This document shows positions 23,896-36,051 of a stretch of 64,000 nt of DNA, in pieces (positions within the stretch are counted from its first letter, which is position 1; each line of letters opens with the position of its first letter). Origin of the DNA: Rhizopus sp. PT2906 (lineage: Eukaryota; Mucoromycota; Mucoromycetes; Mucorales; Rhizopodaceae); NCBI GenBank assembly GCA_025529335.1, contig JAMYHX010000002.1:248001-312000 (forward strand), in the 5' to 3' direction. The notes beneath the pieces were generated by a model, which saw only the letters and a list, made by a program, of their open reading frames with translations, was not told the DNA's origin and did no database searches. Position numbers and translations under genes: made by a program.

Positions 23896-24384
23896 ATGGA
23901 TAAGTTAAAGGAGGTAAGTAAAATTAAAAAGAGAGAGAAAGAAAGAGGTTTCTATGGTGATGTATACTCATACAATTTAGAAACTCGCTGATCTTCGTTC
24001 TCAAGCTGAATCTGCTAATGCTCTTTGTGAAGAATATGAAGCCAAGATTAAGCAACTTGAGCAAGAACATACCTCAAAGGACCATGAACTTCTTTCTCTT
24101 CAAATCCGTATAAAGAATTTGGAAGAGCAACTGGACAAGACAGAAAACAGTTTACAAACTACATCCACAGAGTAAGTAAATAAATACGAGATAAAGTCGC
24201 TTATTAAAAAACTGTATTCAGTTACAATAAAGCTGACTTGAGGGCTGAAGAAGCTGAGCGCAAGGTTCAAAAGCTCGAACAAGAATTGTTAGATAAGGAA
24301 CAAGGCTATGAAGAATTGACAGAAAAGTATAATAGTGCCAAGAACGAGTTGGACGAATTGGCTCGCCAAATGGATGACTTGTAA
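23896..24384 (+). CDS. Tropomyosin
   Basis: Actin-cable coiled-coil protein (yeast Tpm1/2, S. pombe Cdc8). Exons 23896-23913 (six codons), 23981-24171 and 24222-24384 give 123 aa. The sequence starts MDKLKEKLADLRSQAESANA and is one continuous heptad-repeat coiled coil, ending YEELTEKYNSAKNELDELA with QMDDL at the terminus. Both ends match fungal tropomyosins, but the chain is shorter than the usual 160 or so residues, so about one actin-binding period seems to be missing from the middle. The first Met is followed directly by Asp, as in homologues that are N-terminally acetylated. All splice phases agree, so I do not think an exon was overlooked, although RNA data would settle it. Confidence 0.88.
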
Positions 24385-24784
24385 AAGAAATAATAAAGTA
24401 TTTCATGTTATCATTCATCAAGTTGTTATATGGGAATCGAGATAGGTGGGCGTTACCACAAAAGGTTAAGGTGGACGCGCGTATACAAATGGATATGTTT
24501 GGCTGGTAAAGGTCAACTTGGGAGTATTCATGTATTGAGTATTTAGTAAATCCAAAATGAGACGGGCACACCTAAGTTATCATAATACATGACCTGTGTT
24601 AGGATCAAAAAAGTTCATTTTCGTGCACTGCTGTGCGATTTCTTGCTACAGCCCAAAACGGTGTGTGAAACCATCATAGTTAAATCACCGCATTTGGTAA
24701 TTTTCTACGTCAGCTGAGATTGTTTCTTTTTTAACTTTTTTTTGGCCTTTTTTTTTCTCTTTTTCCAAATAAATAAAAATAAAA
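24385..24784. other. Intergenic, promoter of Snt1-like gene
   Basis: A 400-bp spacer. It carries the tropomyosin 3' end with AATAAAG near 24391, then a less AT-rich block, and a T-rich leader just before 24785. Open frames on the minus strand here have no recognisable product. Confidence 0.5.
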
Positions 24785-26031
24785 ATGAGCGTTGCAGGCT
24801 CAACATCATCCCATGGAACACACTCTCGCTCACCTTCTCGTTCACGCTCACCACCGCCTTATAATGAAGGAAGATATTCTTCAAGGTATCGATATGATTA
24901 TAATTACAGATCAAATCGAAGCATGTCAGCAGCTTTGGACGATTATAGAGACTTGAGGGACAGAGAACGTGATCGTGAAAGAATGTTGAGAGATGATCGA
25001 TACTTACCACCTCGAAGGGACAGGTATTTTCTCTAGTCGCTTTCTTTAATTCGCTTCTTTACTCACACATGAATACTGCAGGGATTACAGATATGCACCT
25101 TATTACCGTGAAGACATGCACTATCCACCTCCTCCACATTCTTATCCAAAACCATCCCCAGGCTCACTTAGAAGAGATGGTATGTTAATGAATCTTTATG
25201 CAGCTTATCTAAACAACATTTTGTAGAACCTAAAGACAAGCTACCCTCTGGCAGCAACAGCACTTTAAAAGATACTAAAGACGATAAGCCAATACCTTCC
25301 ACGTCTTCAGAACCTTACAACAGATACATGGATTGGCGTGAACGAAGATACAGGGATGACGAACGACGTCGTGGATATGATAGGAGGTAATATCGAGAAA
25401 TATATATATTTCCTAATACGACAACTTATAAATTTCACAGGTATATGCGGTATGAATCTTCCGGTTATGGAATGCCTCCATTTGGTAACGACTCGTACAG
25501 AGGCGATAGAGACTTGCTGCCTTCGCCTGGTATTCCCTACTATGAGCGCGATAGGTTAGATGATAGAGATTATTACAGGAGACCCCCGCCTTCAGACTAT
25601 GATCGTTATCGTCCAAGTAGTGGCAATATGAATGGCAGAGGCGGTACTGGAAGGCCCAGCTGGAGACCTCAGCCTGACGACAGAAGACCTTTAGATAGGG
25701 AGCGCGAAAGAGAAAAGCCTTATAGTACCTTTAATAACCGAATGAACGACCCCAACAGACCCCAACCAGCTATGCAGCATCCACAAGCACCATCTAGTGT
25801 AGAGTTACAATCACAACCACAACCATCACAGCAACTAGAACAACAAGTGCAATTTGCGCCGCAAATCCAACATGCAGAACAACAGCTGCAACCACCGCCG
25901 CCATTACAACAACAACAACAACAACAAGAGGCAGAAGAAGTGGAAGAGGCCAAGTTACAGACATCAGTAATACAGGATGATGTCAAGACACAAGGTGAGT
26001 TTTGATCAGTGGTAATAAGGTAGAAATAACC

Positions 26032-26102
<71 letters not shown>

Positions 26103-29100
26103 TTAATGAAGCACCTGAAGAAGATTTGACAATACCTGAAAAAGCCGAAACTGTAGTAGACATCAAACCAGAACCACCTTTAGAACATACACCAATACCA
26201 GAAAAGAGCTCATCCACTACAGAAGAACACCCCCAACCTGCTTCTGAACCAATCAAGCAAGAGGCATCGTCAGAGACACCTTTGACTACAAAGGAAGAGA
26301 TGACTATCCGACTTCCTTCACCAGCTTATTTGGAAATGACACAAGAACAGATCGTTGAGCGCATCGATCATATAGAAAATGAAATAAGCAGATATGAAGA
26401 AATGCTGGAAGCTGCCACTAAACGGGAAGAAGAAGAAAATAAAGCGAATAACGAAGATATAGAGATGGCGGACGATGAAGATGAAGAAAATGAAGCAACT
26501 AGAAAAGCACAACACGAAGAAGCTAAAAAACAAGCGCTTCAGGCCATGGATGATGATGCAACAACTCATCCAATGGAACTGGCAGACTCTCCTGTTATGA
26601 GAAAGCGGCCACAGTTGTTAATCAACCAACTTCGAGAAACGGATGAATCAGACGAGCTCTTGTGCGAACAAATTCTTCAGGACAACCGCAGGATTGCAAA
26701 AGAAAATTCAAAGATAATTGGAAGCTGGCAGAACAAAGACGAGGATGATTGGTCGGATGAAGAAGCATGGTCAAAGCCTCTATACAAGAGTATAGAAGAT
26801 TATGCTTGCTATCAAGAGAATGTGAAATCATTTGAAAAGCTGCGTTTAAAGATGGCACATGCCCTTTCTATTCAAAACACTGCATTGAAGAAGAAGGAAC
26901 AGATGCTAAAGCATGAATTCAAAATGCTTTACGACCAGTGGAGAGATAAAAACTTGGTACTCGACCGTATTAGAAATCATGAACGCAAGGGATCAGAGAA
27001 ATATCATCGTGGCTCAAACAGAAAGCGGGACGATCAAGCTGAAGAATACACCGACAATGTCATTTTTATTGCTGGAGCACCAGACGCACTTCGTTTCAAG
27101 AACGATGGCACCTCGACGCCTTATACTAATAATGGTCTATATACATCGGATGCTGCTCGCTCAGAGGCTGAGTTATTGGAAATTATCCAATCTTTGGAAT
27201 CGGCCGAAATGAGAAATCCTGAATCCCGTGCTAAAAAGACGACAGCCACCATTCCACCCATGATCCTGGATGTTCGTGAGCGCATGCGAACATTTGATGA
27301 CCGCAGTGGACTTGTTGAAGACCCGTTGACGTATTATCATACTGGTCCAGATACAGGCGATATATGGAATCAGCAGGAAGTAACGACCTTTATGGAAAGT
27401 TACATGATGTATCCCAAACAATTTGAACGCATTTCACGAGCCATTGGCACAAAGACAGCAACACAATGTGTCTTGTTTTATTATCGTAAAAAAAAGAAGA
27501 TTGACTTCAAAGCGTTGATGAAAAAGGGTCGACGTGGAAAGGCCAATAAACACCGAGATAGGATAGCTGCTGCCATCCGTGCCGTCACCGGAGAATCGGG
27601 TACAACGACAAGAAAGGCCAAGAGTAAGGGATCTGCTCTGATGGCCGATATTGGCGAAGCACAGAATTCTCGAAAAGCTAAAGAAAAAGACGCTGAGCGC
27701 AAAAGCAAAGAACTTCGTGATTTAGAACAGGCAAACTCGTACTGGGATGGTGTAGCTGAACGCAAGAAGTCTAAACGACCATCTACAGTCACAAGCAGTG
27801 CCTCTGACGATCCCGAAATGATGCTGCAAGAAGGCAAACGACGATCGCAGCCACAGCAACAGCAACAGCAACAGCAGCGCCGTAAGGGCCGTTCGCCCCG
27901 TGAATCTATGTATTTGGCAGATTTAATATATCCAAACGATAAGCGCGCAATGGAAGGATCTGGAGAAGAAGAGGATGAAAAGGTGTACTCTGGTGGTGCA
28001 ACCAAATGGACAGACCGTGAAAAAGAAACCGCTATAGAAGCATTCAAGCAATACGGCAGAAACTTTGCACAAGTGTCTTCATTACTGCCTTCTAAAACTG
28101 AAGAACAAGTTCGTAACTTTTATCACAACTTTAAGCGAAAGAATGGACCCAATGTATTTAATGAAGAAGACAACACTCGCGAGAGCTCAGCGGTCAGCGT
28201 ATTAAGCGGTCGAACGGATTTGAAAGCTGAAGAAGAAGATGCGGCAGCGGCTCTCGTTGGTATGTTCCAAATGGGTGCCAATCGAGATGATATACCACGT
28301 TCAAGAACGCCTAGTTCGTATGAGGATATATCTTTAGGGGCAACGACACCACCACCACAATTACCACCTGGAGGCGGAATTACAGGTGCCCAAAGACGAC
28401 GACGGGTACGTACAGCTTCAGGCAGAACAGAAAGCATGCTGGACGATGACTGGACAGATAGCGATTATGTCTCCAAGACTGGAAATCGCAAAATAGGACG
28501 CACGTCATCTTTATCAGACAAACGATCGTCTTATTCCTCTTATTGGTCAGTATCCGAGCGTAATGATTTCTTAAAGTATCTTGAGATGTATGGCCGAGAC
28601 TGGGAAAAGTTGGCAAATGCAATGAAGACAAAAACTGTCATTCAAGTGCGCAACTTTTATGCGAATAATGAAGACAAGATGCAGCTCAAAGAGATTGCGG
28701 ATCGATTCTATGCACGTCAACATGGCATCACAAGTAGCATGACTCCCTCCTTTGATAAAAACAACGTTCAACGTTATCAGCCATTACAGTCGTTTCCTTT
28801 CCCATCCACAATACATACACCAGTTCCGCCCCTGGTACAACCTTCGCCGTCTAATACACAACACAATTATAGTATGAGTTCAAGTTACTTTCCGTCAGAC
28901 AATAGAATATCTAATGTCAGTTACCGAGATACGCCTCAACCATCTCCTCCTTCTTCTCTCACAACCCAACAACAGTCATTACAACAGCAACAACAACAAC
29001 AACAACGAACACCAGATACCGTTCCATCGGCTGTTACAAAAGTAGCTGATCTGCTAAACAATGATGATCCTTCGGAAACCAATCAAAACAACTGGGAAAC

Positions 29101-29116
29101 TTGGTTTGGTTCATGA
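24785..29116 (+). CDS. SANT-domain corepressor, Snt1/NCoR-like
   Basis: Probable scaffold of a Set3-type histone deacetylase complex in the nucleus. Exons 24785-25023, 25082-25179, 25227-25386, 25441-25994 and 26112-29116 give 1351 aa. The first 240 residues are Arg/Tyr/Asp-rich and RS-like, then a poly-Gln/Pro linker. A coiled region near 420-560 precedes three SANT repeats at about 765, 980 and 1160: EVTTFMESYMMYPKQFERIS, TKWTDREKETAIEAFKQYGR and WSVSERNDFLKYLEMYGRDW. The first two match the NCoR/Snt1 pair; the third also ends in QVRNFY. Poly-Gln blocks occur at about 930 and 1305. Intron 4 contains a pure 66-nt T run before its acceptor. Whether it binds Set3/Hos2-type partners is inference from family. 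Confidence 0.9.
26035..26100 (+). repeat. 66-nt poly(T) homopolymer inside an intron
   Basis: An uninterrupted run of 66 T residues occupies most of the 117-nt intron 4 of the Snt1-like gene and ends 11 nt before the AG acceptor at 26110-26111. It would act as an extreme polypyrimidine tract. Its true length may differ between cells or be an assembly artefact. Confidence 0.9.
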
Positions 29117-29424
29117 TTCTTACAATTTCTTTTTCCCATATTATGTATCATAGTCTTTACAACCAATCATCATGCGTACACTATCGTATATACATATAAT
29201 ATAGTTAATTTATGAATGTAGTAATAACCTTTTTTTACTTTGTCTCTTGTAAGCATCGTTTATTTTCTCCTTATTGAGTTACAATGCCAGCAGAAGGAAA
29301 AAAAAGGAGAAACACCTCTTTTATATACACGCAGAAAAAGCGTATTTTACAAAAAATAGGTTTAATCTCTTCCCCCTTTCTTTCTTTCTTTCTTTCACTT
29401 TTTCTTTCTTTCTTTTTTCAAAGT
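29117..29424. other. Intergenic, promoter of NRC-2-like kinase
   Basis: A 308-bp spacer with the Snt1 3' end and a strongly CT-rich leader (TTTCTTTC repeats, about 29375-29418) directly before the kinase start. An in-frame ATG at 29284 would add 47 residues full of Phe, Leu and Ser, which looks like translated leader rather than protein. Confidence 0.55.
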
Positions 29425-31249
<1,825 letters not shown>

Positions 31250-31764
31250 AAAAGTGTAAATAATTATGCAAATTACAACTTACACAGACGGTTACAGATT
31301 GTGTAAATAAATAAAAACAGTTTCAGGAATTCCCGTTTTAGTTTTGCTTAAAAGGTTAATTTGTAACAGAAAAAGCAAAAAGTTACAAAAGACCCATGAC
31401 TCATTTTCTCCAATCTTGACTTTCCCCTATTGAAAACAAAGAACCTTTTTACTTTTTCCGATTTTCTTTATGGAAAAAGTAGAGTCCCGTGCCTATTCAT
31501 CCCCCATTCTTTTTCGCTTTGACCATCTGTTGCTATGGTAACGAATAGGAAAAAAATATGAATGACATACTATTTCCCCCTTTTTGTTTTGGTTTGCTTC
31601 AAATATAGATGAAACTAGTTTTATCCAAACATTCTTTTCTTGCTGTTGTACAACAAAGTGTGAATGACCCGCCATTTTAGGCAAGTGACACTACCTTTTT
31701 ATATAAAAAGGACTTGGCCCGCGCGCGTTTTCATTCCGTAAATCTTTTCTTTTTTTTATATATA
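31250..31764. promoter_or_regulatory. Promoter region of the bHLH gene
   Basis: 515 bp between a plus-strand kinase and a plus-strand bHLH gene. It contains a GC-rich spot (GGCCCGCGCGCG at 31717-31728) unusual for this AT-rich sequence, about 40 bp before the bHLH start, and TATATAAAAAGG near 31701, a possible TATA box. Nothing in it looks coding. Confidence 0.5.
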
Positions 31765-32493
31765 ATGAATTACTCGGTTATAAGCGATAAATCACGGCTA
31801 ATGAATCCCATGACATATTCTACATTTAAAGACATTCCAAATGATTCTGTTGTTAACTTACTAGCTCAACATTCAAGCAATCATTTGAATTATTCTAATA
31901 ATGATTCACTCTATCAAGATAACTATGTCTTTGACGATTTATATCCAAGGAAATCCCCTTCTTCCTCTCCTCCTCAGGCACAACCCATGTATTTCAATGG
32001 CAGATTAAGAGCATCCTCATCTTATTCTTCGTTTCAAAATAATGATTTATTTCAACAACAACAACAGCAACAACAAAAGGATGATAGTCATAGTTTTGAT
32101 GAAGAATACATAAACCAAGCCAAGTAAGTATATATATATATATTTCCTTTTTTTCTCTTTTTATTTATATGTTTTATTTAGTATGCAAGCCATTATGGAA
32201 AAAAGACGCAGACGAAGAGAATCTCATAATGCAGGTAAAATGATTTAATGAACAATATAACAAATAATAAACATTTAGTAGTTGAAAGAAGACGAAGGGA
32301 TAATATTAATGAAAGAATACAAGAGCTTGGAACACTTTTGCCTGACTCAGCAGAAGAAAATAAGATGAACAAAGGCACAATACTACGCAAAAGTGTAGAA
32401 CAAATAAGGAAATTGCAACATGATGTATATCAACATAAGCAAAGAATACATGAATTAGAGCTTTTACTGCAGCAATTAAGACGGCCATTGTGA
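31765..32493 (+). CDS. bHLH transcription factor, MiT/USF-like
   Basis: Small sequence-specific DNA-binding protein of 207 aa from exons 31765-32123, 32182-32234 and 32282-32493. The N-terminal 120 residues are Ser/Asn-rich with a poly-Gln tract near 100-107, likely a transactivation region. The basic region is very rich in Arg ([19 protein letters not shown]) and carries the H-x3-E-x3-R pattern expected for E-box CACGTG/CATGTG binding. [14 protein letters not shown] is helix 1 and [17 protein letters not shown] is helix 2. Helix 2 runs on into a short leucine zipper. The loop is short. Target genes cannot be told from sequence; regulators of this type in fungi act in sterol, phosphate or morphogenesis control. 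Confidence 0.9.
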
Positions 32494-32580
32494 AGAATGA
32501 AGGAGTGTGTGTATATAAAGATTATATATAAATATATTAAATAAACTTGGAATAATTTACAAAAAAAAAAGCAGATATAT

Positions 32581-33661
32581 TTACAAAGACTCATGTTGGG
32601 ATAAAAATAAAACTTTACCCATTTCATAAGTACTAATCATAATCGCACAAGATGGAGCCACTTTAGCTATTCTGGGAGTCAAGCCTCTGAATAAGCCTCG
32701 AATGCCTTCCTGTTTATAAACATGTTCAAGTATCTCAGGTACCTTGACATGTCCTGTCGCATTCACTTGTCTCTTTGTCTTGGCTACATCGAAAGGTGTT
32801 GTCACTGCCGCAGCAAACTAGTGAATGTTAAGTACATAATATTAATAATCAACAATAAACCTTACCATGCCAGAAACAGCGCCTGCCAGAAATGATGCTT
32901 CAAGTTCATTTACACTTGATTCAAAGTGCCTTTTACATGTTTCATAGCCCATCCAATAGATAGCAGAGAATGGTACATCTCTCCATAATGTAGGCGGTAA
33001 TCCTCTCCATAATGCTCTCAATCCATCCTGACCGACCATATCTTGTATTCCTCCTAAAATATCTATAGAGAGAACAGTTAATAAGTGTATTGCACACAAA
33101 GTATGTAGGCTTACTTTTAAAATCATGGGCACCCACAGTCGCTTGAAGTCTAGTGCGAAACAATTCGATAGGTGATATCATGGTGACAGCAACTGTACGT
33201 GCAACCGCTCCAGCTATTAATGGTGCGTAGTCTTGGGAAGGTATAGAATCTTTTAATTGTTCGTATCCAACAAAGTATATCACATTAGCTGGTATTGACA
33301 TGACAAGTGCAGGCGATAATCCTTTCCAAAGAGCCTTGACACCTTCATACTTTATTATCTTGTATATGCCATCAAATGTTCCTCTAAATATCAAAGGTTG
33401 CTGTTGTGCAATAGCACATTCATGAATATTGGCCATTTGAAACTTGGTCTTTCTAAAGGGTATTTTCTTTAATAAAGTCATGGGTTGAGTCAGATTACAT
33501 TGGCTCAGGGCAGTACAGCAATATTTAGGAACTGTACGTTGTTGTGTCTGTAGTCTCATTTTGATGACGTCCATAGGTGTCACCATAAGAGAAGTAATCA
33601 AAGCACCAGCACAAGCTGATATCAATTTTTCTATAGCTGTATTATTCTTATTATTTGACAT
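32581..33661 (-). CDS. Mitochondrial carrier, SLC25A39/A40 (Mtm1) type
   Basis: Inner-membrane carrier; human SLC25A39/40 import glutathione into mitochondria and yeast Mtm1 affects manganese/iron loading. Exons on the minus strand are 33661-33115, 33062-32866 and 32817-32581, giving 326 aa. All three carrier repeats show their signatures: TPMDVIKMRLQ, SPIELFRTRLQ and TPFDVAKTKRQ. A long loop after repeat 1 with several Cys residues (PKYCCTALSQCNLTQ and HECAIAQQQ) matches the matrix loop of SLC25A39, where Cys residues have been tied to iron-sulfur sensing. FVGYEQLKDSI and YWMGYETCKRHFE are family-like even-helix ends. It starts 141 bp from the divergent Cdc4-like gene. Confidence 0.92.
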
Positions 33662-33802
33662 CCTTCCCTCGTTAGAAGAAGAAAAAAAAAAGAATCTGAT
33701 AAACTGGGGGAATAAAAAATAAAATCAGCCAATCATTTTCTATTCATTAGTCAACATTTCAAACTCTGTCGATGAACTTTTTTCTATTTGTTTACTTATT
33801 AA

Positions 33803-35971
33803 ATGAGAGATATTCCAACTTCAATAACTGAATTGCAACTATCTTCTCCATTACCTTCCCCAAGTCAACAAAATACAAATAATACAGCTAGAAATAATGA
33901 ATTTATACCATCTATGCATACGAATACCAGTCCTTGTACTTTAAATAGTAGTAGTAATAATAATAATATATCAGCATCTCATTCAGTTACAAGTACAATC
34001 ACACTTCCTTCATTACAATCAAGCCCATTATACCCTTTAGCTTCAACAGAGACACCTTTACATTTAAAAAGATTTAATTTTGAAATGAATGGCAAATCAT
34101 GTACATTTGAAGAAATTAATGTAAGTATTATTATTATATATACAACCTCTTTATGTATATTTATACTTTTTAAGACACTGCCAACAAGAAAAAGAACAGC
34201 TTCCGTTTGGGATGAAGAAGACAATGAAAAGAGTTGTAAACGTACTGAACTAATTAATCAAGTCGACAATGACGAGGATGAGGACCAAGATATCTATGCT
34301 GACGACATCATACCCGAAAGTCCCAACTCTGCACTACCTTCACCCATCTCGGATATAGAGCAAGATTGGCCTGTAGAAACAATGGAAGATACATTTGATG
34401 CTTTACCCGAGCAAATACAGACTTATGCCCTTTTTCAACTATTGAAAAGATCTCATCGAAATACACTCAAAGTGGTGAGAGACAGTATTCTTGATTGTAC
34501 TCGGAAAGACATTCTCTTGTCGGTGCCTATCAAGACTGCACACCTCATACTTTCCTTTCTCGATATACCTTCACTCTGTCGGGCTTCTGGTGTAAGCCAT
34601 GGATGGAGAGAGCTTATTGATAATGCAACAGAGACCTGGCGATTGAAAATGATTGAGAACAACTTTACTCCGTCTTTAAAAGAGGAATATTGTATCCTTC
34701 ATTCTGTCACCAACCCTTACAAAGCCATCGTCCGTCGGCATACGATCATGCGACGTAATTGGACACAGAATAAACATCGCAAGTTGCTACTACAGGGCCA
34801 TGAAGGCCGTTTGATTACCTGCTTACAATTCGACGATGAAAAGATCATTACTGGATTTGCCGACAGCCACAGAATTCATTTGTACGACATCAACACGGGC
34901 CAACTAAAAAATGTGATGGAGGGGCATGAAGGCGATGTTTGGGCATTAGAGTACGTCGGCAACACACTCGTCACAGGATCCATTGACCGCACCGTGCGTG
35001 TGTGGGACATCAAGCGGGGTCTCTGTCGCTTCGTCCTTCGCGGACATACCAGTACCGTACGTTGTCTAAAGATTGTTATGCCCACCATGATAGACAATCA
35101 GCTACAGCCAAGTGAGCCACTCATCATCAGCGGCTCCAGAGATATGACCATCCGTGTTTGGAAATTACCCAACTTGAACGATCTACCTCTTCCTCTTTTT
35201 GATGCAGTCGAAGATGACTTTATCTCGAGGAGGTATCTAAAATATACTCTAAAAGAACATGAAAACGCTGTACGAGATATCGCTGTTCACGGTAATACAT
35301 TAGTCAGTGGCGGCTATGATTATATGGTTATCGTCTGGGATCTAGCTACGGGTCGATCAAAGCATATACTCAAAGGACACACAATGAAAGTGTATTGTGT
35401 AGCTATCGACCCTAAACGAAGGCATTGTATTAGCGGAAGTATGGACTTTACAGTTAGAATATGGGGATTAGACGATGGAGAGTGTAAATTTGTGCTACAA
35501 GGTATATTTTCTTTTTTCTCATATGACCGTTTTAATCACATGAATAAATATATAGGCCATGCTATCTTGGTCGGACTGATCGGCTTAGTGGACGATTGCT
35601 TAGTCAGTGCTGCCGCTGATCACACCCTCAGGACGTGGGACCCTGCCACAGGTGATCGTCGCCGTATCTTTGCCGGTCACCGAGGGCCGATCACCGCATT
35701 TCAGCATGACCAGTACAAAATCATATCAGGATCAGAAGGTGCCGTCAAGATGTGGAATACACAGACAGGCGAACTCATGCATGATTTAATACAAGACGTG
35801 CAAAGTGTTTGGCGCATCTCATTTAACGAAAGAAGATGTATTGCTGCTGTCAAAAAGTAAAGTAAAGAAAGAAAATAGGTCTATAGTCATCTAACCTGTT
35901 TGTTGCTTAGTGATGGAGCTACACAATTGGTTGTATTAGACTTTGGAATACATGGATTAGAAGAACCATAG
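33803..35971 (+). CDS. F-box/WD40 substrate receptor, Cdc4-like (SCF ligase)
   Basis: Substrate-recognition subunit of an SCF ubiquitin ligase, nearest in layout to Cdc4/Pop1/FBXW7. Exons 33803-34120, 34175-35501, 35556-35856 and 35911-35971 give 668 aa. The first 200 residues are low complexity with an acidic patch. The F-box (about 220-260) holds FLDIPSLCRASGVSHGWREL. Seven or eight WD repeats run from about 310 to the end, for example GHEGDVWALEYVGNTLVTGS and RTVRVWDIKRG. Arg residues expected to bind phosphodegrons are placed as in Cdc4 (for example SGSRDMTIRVW and GSIDRTVRVW). Two introns are exactly 54 nt and free of stops, so unspliced RNA would stay in frame. Met30-type receptors are a less likely alternative. 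Confidence 0.92.
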
Positions 35972-36051
35972 ATTATTTAACAGAAGGATTATTTAATACA
36001 TATTCTATATTGATTTAGTAGATAAGTACTCTATTTCTATATAATAATAAA

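Noticed and set aside
25720..26256. Minus-strand frame with long poly-Lys and poly-Cys
   Set aside because: Translation of the intron poly(T) and CAG-type repeats of the Snt1-like gene in the wrong frame.
29284..29424. Upstream ATG of the NRC-2-like kinase
   Set aside because: The added 47 residues come from a CT-rich leader and have no counterpart in the family.
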